64,000 nt of DNA from JAWKWH01 sp963669455 (GCA_963669455.1 OY770026.1:3596001-3660000); one strand, 5' to 3'. Numbered from the stretch's first letter, positions 17,093 to 26,972 are shown. Program-made: numbers and translations. Notes: generated by a model not told the origin, from the sequence alone.

Positions 17093-18211
17093 ATGCGCGT
17101 AACTCTGGAACGTTCCAACCTCTTAAAAGCTCTCAACCATGTGCATCGCGTGGTGGAGCGGCGCAATACGATACCGATCCTCTCCAACGTGCTGCTAAAG
17201 GCCGAGGGAGCCAGTCTCGAACTGAAAGCCACCGATCTCGATCTGGAGGTTACCGAAGCCACAGCAGCCCAGATCGAGCAGACCGGCGCGACAACCGTTC
17301 CTGCACATCTCTTATATGACATCGTGCGTAAATTACCTGACGGCGCGGAAGTCATGTTGAAGATGGATGATGATGGCAATGCGATGTCGGTCATATCAGG
17401 CAGATCGAGCTTCCGCCTGCAATGCCTGCCGCAATCGGATTTCCCGGAACTGTCAGCTGGAAGTTTCAGCCACATATTCAGGCTTGATTCCACGGAGATG
17501 AAAGACCTGATCGAAAAGACGCAATTTGCCATCTCCACGGAGGAAACCCGCTACTATCTGAACGGCATTTATCTTCATGCTATCGAGGTTGACGGGGCAC
17601 AGAAACTGCGCGCGGTGGCAACGGACGGACACCGGCTTGCGCGGACCGAAATGGAGGCGCCTGCAGGATCTGAAGACATGCCCGGGATCATTATCCCCCG
17701 CAAAACGGTAAGCGAATTGCAAAAACTCGTCGATGATCCCGACATCAAGGTGACGGTGGAGCTATCGGACTCAAAGATACGCTTTACCATCGGCTCCGTC
17801 GTTTTGACGTCCAAGCTGATCGACGGTACCTTCCCCGACTATCAGCGGGTCATCCCGACCGGCAATGACAAGGCGCTGGTGATCGACCGGCAGACATTTT
17901 CGCAAGCCGTCGACCGTGTTTCCACGATCTCATCAGAACGCGGGCGGGCGGTGAAACTGTCAATCGGAGACGGTCAGGTCGTCCTGACGGTTAACAACCC
18001 TGATTCCGGCAGCGCCACCGAAGAACTTGCCGCCGACTATTCATCCGATCCGATCGAAATCGGCTTCAATGCCAAATATCTTTTGGATGTGGCCAACCAG
18101 CTTTCCGGAGACGAAGCCCATTTCATGCTTGCCGATTCCGGTTCGCCGACGGTGATTCACGATGCAGCCGACAAAGATGCGCTTTACGTGCTGATGCCGA
18201 TGCGGGTTTAG
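17093..18211 (+). CDS. dnaN: DNA polymerase III beta subunit (sliding clamp)
   Basis: 372 aa from the ATG at 17093 (MRVTLERSNLLKAL), the conserved family start; the frame upstream is unrelated. Three clamp domains follow, ending in the usual DALYVLMPMRV. It is the processivity factor of the replicase. It lies between dnaA and recF. Confidence 0.97.
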   Translation: MRVTLERSNLLKALNHVHRVVERRNTIPILSNVLLKAEGASLELKATDLDLEVTEATAAQIEQTGATTVPAHLLYDIVRKLPDGAEVMLKMDDDGNAMSVISGRSSFRLQCLPQSDFPELSAGSFSHIFRLDSTEMKDLIEKTQFAISTEETRYYLNGIYLHAIEVDGAQKLRAVATDGHRLARTEMEAPAGSEDMPGIIIPRKTVSELQKLVDDPDIKVTVELSDSKIRFTIGSVVLTSKLIDGTFPDYQRVIPTGNDKALVIDRQTFSQAVDRVSTISSERGRAVKLSIGDGQVVLTVNNPDSGSATEELAADYSSDPIEIGFNAKYLLDVANQLSGDEAHFMLADSGSPTVIHDAADKDALYVLMPMRV

Positions 18212-18244
18212 CCCCATTGGTCGCGCGGCCGCCTGGAAAATGAC

Positions 18245-19423
18245 ATGGCGCACGCCAAGACAGCATCCGGCAGACCCGATGGCCCGCCCCGCGTATCGCT
18301 CAACCGGCTGAGCCTCAACAATTTCAGAAACTACGAGCATGTCGCGCTTGAATTGCAGCCCGGACCGGTAATCCTCACCGGCGAGAATGGTGCCGGTAAA
18401 ACCAACCTTCTGGAAGCGATTTCCTTTCTGACGCCCGGCCGCGGATTGCGCCGCGCCGTTTTAGCCGATGTCGCCAGACATGGTTCTGACAGCGGCTTTG
18501 CCATCCATGCGGAGCTTGACGGCCCTTTAGGCGTTGCCGAAATCGGGACTGGCACCGCCGGTGCGGAAAGCGGGGCAAACGGCCGCCGCGTACGCATCAA
18601 CGGCGCCAATGCCAAGGCGGTGGATTCTCTGCTGGAATGGTTGAGAGTCATCTGGATCACCCCGGCGATGGACGGTCTGTTTACCGGACCGGCCAGCGAC
18701 CGAAGGCGTTTTCTCGACAGGCTGGTGCTCGCCATCGACCCCGGTCACGGACGCCGTGCAATGGACTACGAAAAGGCGATGCGTGGCCGCAACCGGTTGC
18801 TGGCCGACAATTCCACCGATGGAAGCTGGTTTACCTCGATTGAGGCAACCATGGCCGAAACCGGAACCGCGATCGCAGCGGCCAGGCTCGAACTCGTGCG
18901 CCTGCTGGTTGGCGCAATGGGCGCGATCAAACCGGGCAATCCGTTTCCCGCTGCCTCCATTACGCTTGCCGGTACACTCGAAGCCGAGATCGGCGAACAG
19001 CCATCCGGCGATGTGGAAGAAAGTTTTTGCCGGCAATTGCGCGATGAACGGCCGCGGGACCGGATTGCCGGGCGAACCCTGGAAGGACCGCACCGCAGCG
19101 ATCTGTTGATCCGGCACCAGCCAAAGGACATGCCGGCAATGCACTGCTCGACGGGGGAGCAAAAGGCGCTTCTGGTCGGCATTATTCTGTCGCATGCGCG
19201 CCTCACCGCCGACATATCGGGCATGGCTCCGATCCTGCTCTTGGACGAGATTGCCGCCCATCTGGATGAATACCGACGCGGCGCGCTGTTTGACCTCGTC
19301 GAGGATTTGAACGCTCAGGCCTATATGACCGGCACGGACAGATCGCTGTTTTCCTCAATCGGTGGCGGGGCTCAGTTCTTTGCCGTCGCCGACGGCCAGA
19401 TTTTACCGGAAAATGGCGACTGA
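18245..19423 (+). CDS. recF: DNA replication and repair protein RecF
   Basis: 392 aa. The SMC-like ATPase has Walker A GENGAGKTNLLEAISFLTPGRGLR, the signature STGEQKALL and Walker B PILLLDEIAAHLD. It loads RecA at gaps with RecOR. It begins 33 bp after dnaN. Confidence 0.96.
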   Translation: MAHAKTASGRPDGPPRVSLNRLSLNNFRNYEHVALELQPGPVILTGENGAGKTNLLEAISFLTPGRGLRRAVLADVARHGSDSGFAIHAELDGPLGVAEIGTGTAGAESGANGRRVRINGANAKAVDSLLEWLRVIWITPAMDGLFTGPASDRRRFLDRLVLAIDPGHGRRAMDYEKAMRGRNRLLADNSTDGSWFTSIEATMAETGTAIAAARLELVRLLVGAMGAIKPGNPFPAASITLAGTLEAEIGEQPSGDVEESFCRQLRDERPRDRIAGRTLEGPHRSDLLIRHQPKDMPAMHCSTGEQKALLVGIILSHARLTADISGMAPILLLDEIAAHLDEYRRGALFDLVEDLNAQAYMTGTDRSLFSSIGGGAQFFAVADGQILPENGD

Positions 19424-19454
19424 CAGGCGAAGGTCATCGCGCTAGGATCAACCC

Positions 19455-20258
19455 ATGACAGCTCATGATCCCTCTCCTTTGACCCAACCGGAGCTGGAGC
19501 GCTATGCGCGCCATATCGTGCTGCCGGAAATCGGCGGCATGGGGCAGCAGAAACTAAAACGCGCCCGTGTTCTGGTGGTCGGAGCCGGCGGGCTCGGATC
19601 GCCTGTTTTACAGTATCTGGCGGCGGCTGGTACTGGAACGCTGGGTATTGTCGATGATGACACGGTTTCATTGTCCAATTTACAGCGGCAGGTCATCCAT
19701 TCGACCGAGGCGGTCGGCCAGCCGAAAGTGGAAAGCGCCAGGCGGGCGATCAACGCGATCAATCCGCATGTCCTGGTCGAAACGCTTGCGCTTCGGCTTG
19801 ACGGCGAAAACGCTGAAGAGCTGATCGGCCGGTACGATGTGGTCGCCGATGGCAGCGATAATTTTGCCACCCGCTATGGGGTGGCCGATGCTGCCGCCCG
19901 TGCGCAAAAACCGCTGGTGACGGCGGCAGTGGGGCGGTTTGACGGTTCTTTGACTGTGCTGAAACCCTGGGAATTCCGGTCGGATGGGCAAAAAAACCCG
20001 TCCTATCGCGATCTGTTTCCTGAGCCGCCGGAGCCGGGCCTCGTGCCATCTTGTGCCGAAGCTGGCGTTTTGGGCGTACTCACTGGCGTGATGGGAACCT
20101 TGCAGGCGATGGAGGTGATCAAGCTCATTACCGGAACCGGCGAACCGCTGATCGGACGGCTGCTGCTTTATGATGGGCTTGCGGCAAAATTTGAGACAAT
20201 AAAATACCGGTCAAAGCCGGAAAACAGGGCTGGCGATGAGCCTCACCCTCAAAGCTGA
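19455..20258 (+). CDS. moeB: MoeB/ThiF-type adenylyltransferase
   Basis: 267 aa. Nucleotide motif VVGAGGLGSPVLQYLAAAG, the DDDTVSLSNLQRQ segment and the conserved Cys in PSCAEAGVLG identify an E1-like enzyme. It adenylates a sulfur-carrier protein (MoaD or ThiS). The zinc-binding Cys pairs of E. coli MoeB are absent (YRDLF replaces YRCLF). The C-terminal 23 nt overlap the next gene in another frame. Confidence 0.88.
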   Translation: MTAHDPSPLTQPELERYARHIVLPEIGGMGQQKLKRARVLVVGAGGLGSPVLQYLAAAGTGTLGIVDDDTVSLSNLQRQVIHSTEAVGQPKVESARRAINAINPHVLVETLALRLDGENAEELIGRYDVVADGSDNFATRYGVADAAARAQKPLVTAAVGRFDGSLTVLKPWEFRSDGQKNPSYRDLFPEPPEPGLVPSCAEAGVLGVLTGVMGTLQAMEVIKLITGTGEPLIGRLLLYDGLAAKFETIKYRSKPENRAGDEPHPQS

Positions 20259-21489
20259 AGAACGCGAACAGGCAGCAAGAGGCGATGGCGCGGGAATGGC
20301 CATGCGCATTGTTGCCGAGGCGGCCAGGCTTTTGGGGGCGCCAAAACTCATCGACATCCAGTCAGCCCACATCGACGGCGCCGTCTACCATGGTGAAGCC
20401 GGTGTCATCTTTGCCGAAAAGCTGGTGTCGGGCGGCGCCAAGGTAGCGGTTGCCGCCACGCTTAATGTCGGCGCTCTCGATTTGACCGGCTGTTCCAGAC
20501 AAAGGCTTGAAGGCCGGGACCGGCTGATGGCGAAACGCATGATGCAGGCCTATCTCAAGCTTGGCTGTCAACCGAGCTGGACCTGCGCGCCTTATCAGGC
20601 CGGGCACCGGCCGGCGATGGGCACGGACGTTGCCTGGGGTGAATCAAACGCCGTCGTATTTTGCAATTCGGTGCTGGGTGCGCGAACAAACCGCTATGGC
20701 GATCTGCTCGATATCGCCTGCGCCATCACTGGAAAGGCACCCGATTGCGGATTGCACAGGCTGGAAAACCGTATCGCCCGGTTTGTGCTCGATCTCAGCG
20801 GACTGCCGGAACGTTTTTTAAAGGCCGAAATGGCATGGCCGGTTCTTGGCAGTCTTTATGGCCGGCTGGCCGGTAACTCTGTCGGCGTGATCGACGGGTT
20901 TCTGCAAAAACCGGATGAAGACCAGTTAAAAGCGTTTGGTGCTGCTGCGGCGTCAACGGGCGCGGTCGGGCTGTTTCACATGGCAGGCATCACGCCGGAA
21001 GCACCAACGGTGGAGGCGGCCTGCGGCGGCAAAACACCTGACACAGTGATCACCGTTACAAGCCAGATGGTGCGCGAGGCGCAACAGCTTCTGTCGACAG
21101 CCGAACAACCCGATCGCATCGATGCGGTGGCCATTGGAAGCCCGCATCTGTCAGGCGCAGAGTTCGCCCGGCTGGAAGCGCTGCTTGGCGGCAGACAACT
21201 TGCCGCCCCGCTTTATGCCTGCACCGGAAGGCATGTTCTGACCGAACTGGAAAAGACCGGTTTGCGCTCAAGGCTGGAAAGGCTCGGCGTCATCATCGTC
21301 GTTGACACCTGTATTGTTGTTACCCCGATTCTGCCTGCCCTTGATGGCGGTGTCTTGATGACCAATTCCGGCAAATTTGCCCATTACGCGCCTGCAAATA
21401 CCGGTTACGGCGTGGTCTATGGCACGCTTTCCGATTGTGTTCAAAGCGCGGTCAGCGGCAAACCCTGTCTGGATGAGACACTATTTTGA
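20236..21489 (+). CDS. Aconitase X large subunit (candidate cis-3-hydroxy-L-proline dehydratase)
   Basis: 417 aa of the AcnX catalytic family (formerly DUF521), with IDIQSAHIDGAVYHGEAGV, LGCQPSWTCAPYQAG, WGESNAVVFCNSVLGARTNR and a late Cys-bearing VDTCIVVTP. Several conserved Cys could hold an iron-sulfur cluster. AcnX enzymes in proteobacteria act on cis-3-hydroxy-L-proline; the substrate here is inferred. It overlaps moeB by 23 nt and the small subunit by 4 nt, so translation is likely coupled. Confidence 0.85.
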   Translation: MSLTLKAEEREQAARGDGAGMAMRIVAEAARLLGAPKLIDIQSAHIDGAVYHGEAGVIFAEKLVSGGAKVAVAATLNVGALDLTGCSRQRLEGRDRLMAKRMMQAYLKLGCQPSWTCAPYQAGHRPAMGTDVAWGESNAVVFCNSVLGARTNRYGDLLDIACAITGKAPDCGLHRLENRIARFVLDLSGLPERFLKAEMAWPVLGSLYGRLAGNSVGVIDGFLQKPDEDQLKAFGAAAASTGAVGLFHMAGITPEAPTVEAACGGKTPDTVITVTSQMVREAQQLLSTAEQPDRIDAVAIGSPHLSGAEFARLEALLGGRQLAAPLYACTGRHVLTELEKTGLRSRLERLGVIIVVDTCIVVTPILPALDGGVLMTNSGKFAHYAPANTGYGVVYGTLSDCVQSAVSGKPCLDETLF

Positions 21490-21920
21490 CCGTGCAAACC
21501 GCAAACGTTCTAATCGAGGGAAAACCGGGCGCTGGTGAAGGCCTGGTGCTGACGGCTCCAATCAGCTTCTGGGGCGGCGTAGACCCCCGGACTGGCGAAA
21601 TCATCGATGTGAGGCATCCTGAATGCGGCGCCAACATCGCCGGTAAAGTTCTGTTCATTCCCGCAACGGTCGGATCATCGACGGCGTCGACAATCCTGCT
21701 GGAGCTGGTCCATGGGCGCAAGGCCCCTGCTGCTCTTGTCCTGCATGAGGCCGACGCCATCTTGCTGCTGGGGCTTGTCGCTGCCCGCGAGCTCGGCCTG
21801 CAAAGCCCCCCTGCCCTGGCGCTTGACCGCGCCCTGCACAGCCAATTCGACAGAATGCAGACCATGGCCGGGCCAAATGGCAAATTGCAGGTTGTCGGCG
21901 ATGCTTTGTCAGGCCAGTGA
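21486..21920 (+). CDS. Aconitase X swivel (small) subunit, DUF126
   Basis: 144 aa from a TTG that overlaps the large-subunit stop (TTGA); a GTG at 21492 is an alternative. Family features are APISFWGGVDPRTGEIID and the Ser-rich PATVGSSTASTILLEL loop that contributes to the active site. The large and small subunits are separate genes here, as in many bacteria. The 3' end overlaps the convergent dehydrogenase by 12 nt. Confidence 0.85.
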   Translation: MTVQTANVLIEGKPGAGEGLVLTAPISFWGGVDPRTGEIIDVRHPECGANIAGKVLFIPATVGSSTASTILLELVHGRKAPAALVLHEADAILLLGLVAARELGLQSPPALALDRALHSQFDRMQTMAGPNGKLQVVGDALSGQ

Positions 21921-22910
21921 CGGCAACACTCTGTCGGGCGGCCGATGACCATCGAAAAATGTGCGGATATTGACGATCACCTTTTCGCCCATGTCGATGC
22001 GGCCCTCGATCGTGGCCGACCCCATATGCGGCAGGATGACCACCTTACCCTGCTCGGCCAACCTGACAAGTTTTGAATTGACCGCCGGTTCATGCTCGAA
22101 CACGTCAAGCCCGGCGCCAGCGATCCTTCCGGCCTCGATCAGTGCGATCAGGGCATCCTCGTCGATAATATCGCCGCGAGCCGTGTTGACGATAAAGGCG
22201 GCGGGCTGCATCAGTTCCAGCCTGCGGGCGGATAACAGGTGGAATGTTGCCGGTGTGGAGGGGCAATTGACCGATATGATGTCCACTCTGGCCAGCATCT
22301 GATCGAGGCTTTCCCAGTAGGTGGCTTCGAGCTCCTCTTCGGTCGCCTCCGACACCCGATTACGATTGTGATAATGGATAGATAGCCCAAAGGCCTTGGC
22401 CCGGCGCGCGACCGCCGTGCCGATCCGTCCCATTCCGACAATACCGAGCCGTTTTCCCCAAATGCGATGACCCAACATCCAGGTGGGCGACCACCCGGCC
22501 CATTTTCCATCACCTTTGAGTAGGTTGGCCCCTTCGTTCAGGCGGCGTGGCACGGCCAGCATCAAAGCCAGCGTCATATCGGCCGTGTCCTCGTTTAGAA
22601 CATTCGGCGTATTGGTGACGGTGATGTGCTTTTTGGCGGCGGCTGCAACATCGATATTGTCGACACCATTGCCAAAATTGGCGATCAGTTTGAGATTCGG
22701 TCCCGCCTGATCGATCAACGCCTTGTCGATGCGATCGGTCACCGTCGGCACCACAACATCGGCGTTCTGGAACGCGGCGACCAATTGCGGCTGGGTCATG
22801 GGTGTATCGTCGATATTGAGGGATGCGTTGAAAAGCTCGCACATTCGCGTTTCAACCGGATCGGGAAGTTTGCGGGTGATTACGACTTTGGGCTTCTTTT
22901 TGCCGGTCAT
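21909..22910 (-). CDS. D-2-hydroxyacid dehydrogenase (glyoxylate/hydroxypyruvate reductase type)
   Basis: 333 aa from the ATG at 22910, with GAGGACTCC just upstream; the longer frame has no homology. NAD(P)-binding LGIVGMGRIGTAVARRAKAFG, catalytic Arg in VNTARGDIIDEDAL, Glu in FEHEP and His in LPHMGSAT are all present. It probably reduces glyoxylate to glycolate (GyaR-like). It is divergent from the SH3 gene. Confidence 0.88.
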   Translation of the reverse strand: MTGKKKPKVVITRKLPDPVETRMCELFNASLNIDDTPMTQPQLVAAFQNADVVVPTVTDRIDKALIDQAGPNLKLIANFGNGVDNIDVAAAAKKHITVTNTPNVLNEDTADMTLALMLAVPRRLNEGANLLKGDGKWAGWSPTWMLGHRIWGKRLGIVGMGRIGTAVARRAKAFGLSIHYHNRNRVSEATEEELEATYWESLDQMLARVDIISVNCPSTPATFHLLSARRLELMQPAAFIVNTARGDIIDEDALIALIEAGRIAGAGLDVFEHEPAVNSKLVRLAEQGKVVILPHMGSATIEGRIDMGEKVIVNIRTFFDGHRPPDRVLPSLA

Positions 22911-23093
22911 GGAGTCCTCAAAATAGCGGCCGCGTTGAGACGTCATTAACCAAGAAGAGCGACACTGGAAAGACGTCCGGGCAATGGAACTGTCTAACAA
23001 GACGATGGCCCGTTGACAAAGAAAAAGCGCTCGCAGCGACTGCAAAGATGATTGTGGCGGCGAGCCGGCAACTGAACCAGAAGGACATTTGAC

Positions 23094-23666
23094 GTGTTTC
23101 GCTCGACCCTTCAGAAAATCACCGCAGCTCTGCTGCCGGTTACAATAGCCTTGCCTTTGGCAGCAACGAGCCTTGCCGCATCGGCCTTAACCGTCAAAGC
23201 CCAGACCACGGGCTCCATCCAGCGCGGGCAAAGCGGCCTGCCGCTGCCGCGTTTCGTCAGCCTGAAATCGAGCCGCGTCAATTTGCGTATCGGCCCCGGA
23301 CGCGACTATGCGGTTGACTGGCTTTATGTGAAGTCCGGGCTACCGCTTGAAATCATCCAGGAATATGACAATTGGCGCCGGGTGCGTGATTCAGACGGCA
23401 CCGAGGGATGGATTTATCAATCCCTCCTGTCAGGACGGCGCACCGGCATGACCGTGCCGTGGCATCGGGGCAAGAATGAGCCTGTGGCACTGCATACGGA
23501 ACCGGAAACACAGTCCCGCCAGATTGCCAGGATCGAACCCGGCGCGATCGGCCGTATTCATACCTGCAATGGCGACTGGTGCCAGATGACCTTCAAAGGC
23601 TACAAGGGCTGGATCAAACAGGCGTCCGTTTGGGGTGCTTATCCGGGCGAAACCTACGAGGATTGA
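23094..23666 (+). CDS. Secreted bacterial SH3-domain protein
   Basis: 190 aa from a GTG. A signal peptide ends at about residue 37 (TVKAQ). Two SH3-like repeats follow: SLKSSRVNLRIGPGRDYAVDWLY ... GTEGWIYQSLL, and the degenerate ALHTEPETQSRQIARIEPG ... GYKGWIKQASVWG. Such periplasmic proteins are thought to bind cell wall. It starts 183 bp from the divergent dehydrogenase. Confidence 0.83.
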   Translation: MFRSTLQKITAALLPVTIALPLAATSLAASALTVKAQTTGSIQRGQSGLPLPRFVSLKSSRVNLRIGPGRDYAVDWLYVKSGLPLEIIQEYDNWRRVRDSDGTEGWIYQSLLSGRRTGMTVPWHRGKNEPVALHTEPETQSRQIARIEPGAIGRIHTCNGDWCQMTFKGYKGWIKQASVWGAYPGETYED

Positions 23667-23685
23667 ATCTTGCCGGCTGACCGGC

Positions 23686-24114
23686 TCAGCTTTTTTTGCG
23701 CCTGAGCCGGATGATCACATCGACATTGGCAATCTCCATGCCCTCCGGCGGCTCAGGCAGATCGGAAATTGCACACGGGCTACCCTTAATGTCGACAATC
23801 GTGTTGTCATCTTCAACGAAGAAATGATGGTGGTCGGACGTGTTCGTGTCGAAATAGGTTCTGGACCCTTCAACCGCCAGTACTCTCAACATGCCGGCGT
23901 CGGTAAACTGGTGCAAGGTGTTGTAGACCGTTGCAAGCGACATTGAATAGCCAACCTCGGCCGCCTCGGCATGAAGCTCTTCTGCCGCCAGGTGTCTGTC
24001 TCCCTTGGCAAAAAGCAGTTTGGCCAGCGCTATACGCTGCCGTGTAGGGCGCAATCCCGCCTTGCGCACACGGCTTTCTGCCGACGCGTAGCTGTCTTGG
24101 ATCTCTTCTGCCAT
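23686..24114 (-). CDS. irr: Iron response regulator Irr (Fur family)
   Basis: 142 aa from the ATG at 24114 (MAEEIQDS), where Irr homology begins. The winged-helix part has GLRPTRQRIALAKLL and SLATVYNTLHQF. The His cluster DHHHFFVEDD matches the heme-responsive site of rhizobial Irr. It senses heme status and controls iron and heme genes. It is divergent from fabA, the classic Rhizobiales arrangement. No N-terminal Cys-Pro heme motif is seen. Confidence 0.92.
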   Translation of the reverse strand: MAEEIQDSYASAESRVRKAGLRPTRQRIALAKLLFAKGDRHLAAEELHAEAAEVGYSMSLATVYNTLHQFTDAGMLRVLAVEGSRTYFDTNTSDHHHFFVEDDNTIVDIKGSPCAISDLPEPPEGMEIANVDVIIRLRRKKS

Positions 24115-24186
24115 CGGCCGTTTCAATCCCGGGTCAGTACCATTTCTGCCGCAATCAAAGGCATAACCTAGGCTACGGTTCCCTTT

Positions 24187-24196
24187 GAATATATTC
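24187..24196. promoter_or_regulatory. Palindrome in the irr-fabA intergenic region
   Basis: GAATATATTC is a perfect palindrome 73 bp upstream of the irr start, flanked by CCTAGG-type copies. It vaguely resembles the A/T-rich palindromic iron control element bound by Irr, so autoregulation is possible. This is inference from position. Confidence 0.3.
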
Positions 24197-24361
24197 CCTA
24201 GGCAAAAGCGGATCAATAGCGGCAAATCATCACGATTTCGGGTGCGAAAACCGATCTGGAGTGTTTCCGGGGCCCGTTAAGCTGTGATAGGGAGTTGGGA
24301 ATTCAGATGACGAGCAGCACGCATTAAGTTCAAGCGGCGGCTGTTGGCAAAGGGACACCAT

Positions 24362-24886
24362 ATGGCTGAACAAAAATCGAGCTATGATTACGAGGACTTG
24401 CTTGCATGCAACCGGGGGGAGCTGTTTGGGCCGGGAAACGCCCAGCTTCCCTCACCCCCCATGCTGATGTTCGACCGGATTACCGAGATAGCTGAAGATG
24501 GCGGCGAGCATGGCAAGGGATGCGTACGTGCAGACTTTGCGATCAAGCCCGACCATTGGTTTTTCCCGTGCCATTTTCCAGGAAACCCCGTCATGCCCGG
24601 CTGTCTCGGTCTCGACGCGCTGTGGCAGATGACCGGATTTTTCCTGGGCTGGCTTGGCGAACCGGGAAAAGGAATGGCCCTTTCCACCGGCGAGGTGAAG
24701 TTCAGAGGCATGGTTACGCCGGCCACGAAACTTGTTGAATATGGTGTCGACTTCAAGCGGGTCAAGCGCGGCAGACTTGTGCTTGGCATCGCCGATGGCT
24801 GGTTGAAGGCCGATGGCGAAACCATATATACGGCGACCGATCTAAGGGTTGGCCTGTCGAACGTCAGTTCGCCCGCCGCCACATAA
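24362..24886 (+). CDS. fabA: 3-hydroxydecanoyl-ACP dehydratase/isomerase FabA
   Basis: 174 aa from the ATG at 24362, with AAAGGGAC upstream. The active-site His lies in HFPGNPVMPGCLGLDALWQM. FabA introduces the cis double bond at C10 in anaerobic unsaturated fatty acid synthesis. It is the first gene of fabA-fabB-fabI. Confidence 0.97.
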   Translation: MAEQKSSYDYEDLLACNRGELFGPGNAQLPSPPMLMFDRITEIAEDGGEHGKGCVRADFAIKPDHWFFPCHFPGNPVMPGCLGLDALWQMTGFFLGWLGEPGKGMALSTGEVKFRGMVTPATKLVEYGVDFKRVKRGRLVLGIADGWLKADGETIYTATDLRVGLSNVSSPAAT

Positions 24887-24937
24887 ATGACAGCCGGACC
24901 CGGCTAAACTCGGGGTCAAGAAAATCAGGAGTAATCC

Positions 24938-26155
24938 ATGAGACGAGTCGTTGTTACGGGCCTTGGTATCGTTTCCTCGATCGGCGACAGCGCCGATTCG
25001 GTAACGGAATCCCTTCGTACCGCAAAATCCGGCATTTCATTTTCGCAGGATTTTGCCGATCACGGTTTTCGGTGCCAGGTCTGGGGCAAGCCGGAGTGCG
25101 ATCCGACCGATCTCATCGACCGCCGCGCCATGCGTTTCCTAAGCCAGGGAGGCGCCTGGAACCACGTCGCCATGAAACAGGCGATCGCCGATTCCGGACT
25201 TGAAGAAAGCGACATCACAAATGAGATGACCGGCATTGTCATGGGGTCGGGCGGTCCGTCGACCAAAACGGTGGTCGAGGCTGCAAATATAACCATTGAA
25301 AAGGGAAGCCCGAAACGGATTGGCCCCTTCGCAGTGCCGAAAGCCATGTCATCGACAGCCTCGGCGACACTGGCAACGTGGTTTAAAATTCACGGCGTCA
25401 ACTACTCGATTTCATCAGCCTGCTCCACTTCGGCCCATTGTGTTGGCAACGCCGCTGAATTGATCCAAATGGGTAAGCAGGATGTGATGTTCGCCGGTGG
25501 CCATGAAGACCTCGACTGGACAATGTCCAACCTGTTCGACGCCATGGGCGCCATGTCGTCAAAATTCAACGACACGGCGGATGTCGCATCGCGAGCCTAT
25601 GACGTAAACCGGGACGGCTTTGTCATCGCCGGCGGCGCCGGGGTTCTCGTCTTGGAGGAGCTGGAGCGGGCCAAGGCCCGGGGCGCCAAAATCTACGCCG
25701 AATTGACCGGATACGGCGCGACGTCCGATGGTTTCGATATGGTGGCGCCATCAGGCGAAGGCGCGGTACGCTGTATGCAACAGGCACTGAAAACCGCGCG
25801 CGGCAAGATCGACTTTATCAATACCCATGGCACATCGACCCCGATTGGTGACAGCCGGGAAATCGAAGCCATTGGCGAAGTGTTCGGTGACGATATCCCG
25901 CATATCCTGTCAACCAAATCACTGACCGGTCACTGCCTCGGCGGGGCCGGGGTGCAGGAAGCGATCTACTGTCTTTTGATGATGCAGAACGATTTCATCG
26001 GCAAGAGCGCGCATATTGAGACCCTGGACCCGGAATTTGAAGGCATGCCGATCGTGCAAAACCGGATCGATGGCAAGATCGATGCGGCGTTGTCGAATTC
26101 ATTCGGGTTCGGCGGCACCAATGCGACGCTGATTTTCGAACGGATTGAAGGCTGA
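24938..26155 (+). CDS. fabB: 3-oxoacyl-ACP synthase I FabB
   Basis: 405 aa with AGGAGTAATCC before the ATG. The Cys-His-His triad is in SSACSTSAHC, NTHGTSTPIGD and KSLTGHCLGGAG. It elongates the cis-3-decenoyl product of FabA. 51 bp separate it from fabA. Confidence 0.97.
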   Translation: MRRVVVTGLGIVSSIGDSADSVTESLRTAKSGISFSQDFADHGFRCQVWGKPECDPTDLIDRRAMRFLSQGGAWNHVAMKQAIADSGLEESDITNEMTGIVMGSGGPSTKTVVEAANITIEKGSPKRIGPFAVPKAMSSTASATLATWFKIHGVNYSISSACSTSAHCVGNAAELIQMGKQDVMFAGGHEDLDWTMSNLFDAMGAMSSKFNDTADVASRAYDVNRDGFVIAGGAGVLVLEELERAKARGAKIYAELTGYGATSDGFDMVAPSGEGAVRCMQQALKTARGKIDFINTHGTSTPIGDSREIEAIGEVFGDDIPHILSTKSLTGHCLGGAGVQEAIYCLLMMQNDFIGKSAHIETLDPEFEGMPIVQNRIDGKIDAALSNSFGFGGTNATLIFERIEG

Positions 26156-26165
26156 GGGCAGACAG

Positions 26166-26972
26166 ATGGGTTCGCTTATGAAGGGCCGGCGCGGCCTGGT
26201 CATGGGTATTGCAAACGACCATTCGATTGCCTGGGGCATTGCCGAGAAATTGGCGGCCGAAGGCGCGCAGATGGCCTTTACCTATCAGGGAGAGGCCTTT
26301 GGCAGGCGCGTCGCGCCGCTTGCGGAAAAAGCCGGCGCGTCAATCGTCGTCCCTTGCGATGTCGAGGATATCGCGTCTGTGGATGCCTGTTTCGACCGTC
26401 TTCGCGAAGAATGGGGCGGGCTTGATTTCATCGTGCACGCGATCGGCTTTTCGGACAAAAACGAATTGAAGGGTCTTTACGCCGATACAACGCGCGAGAA
26501 CTTTCAGCGTACCATGCTGATTTCATGTTTTTCGTTTACGGAAATTGCCCGCAGGGCCGCAGACCTGATGACGGATGGCGGGTCGATGATCACGCTCACC
26601 TATGCCGGGTCGGTCCGTGTCATGCCAAACTACAATGTCATGGGTGTCGCCAAGGCCGCGCTGGAGGCAAGTGTGCGCTATCTCGCCAATGATTTCGGCC
26701 CGCGGGGCATCCGGGTCAATGGCATATCGGCCGGTCCGGTGCGTACCCTGGCAGGCGCAGGGATTTCCGACGCCAGGCACATGTTCGCCTATCAGGCGCG
26801 CAATTCGCCGCTACGGCGCACGGTGTGCATCAAGGAGGTTGGCAATTCCGCGCTTTATCTGCTGTCGGATCTGTCCTCCGGCGTGACGGGCGAAATTCAC
26901 TATGTGGATTCCGGCTACAATATCGTGTCGATGCCAAGGCTGGAAGAGCTGAAGCAAACCGGAGACAGTTGA
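26166..26972 (+). CDS. fabI: Enoyl-ACP reductase FabI
   Basis: 268 aa from the ATG at 26166, 10 bp after the fabB stop. NAD-binding MGIANDHSIAWGIA is present. The catalytic Tyr-x6-Lys appears as YNVMGVAKAALE, with the upstream Tyr in LTYAGS. It completes each elongation cycle and is the target class of triclosan-like inhibitors. Last gene of the fab operon. Confidence 0.95.
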   Translation: MGSLMKGRRGLVMGIANDHSIAWGIAEKLAAEGAQMAFTYQGEAFGRRVAPLAEKAGASIVVPCDVEDIASVDACFDRLREEWGGLDFIVHAIGFSDKNELKGLYADTTRENFQRTMLISCFSFTEIARRAADLMTDGGSMITLTYAGSVRVMPNYNVMGVAKAALEASVRYLANDFGPRGIRVNGISAGPVRTLAGAGISDARHMFAYQARNSPLRRTVCIKEVGNSALYLLSDLSSGVTGEIHYVDSGYNIVSMPRLEELKQTGDS

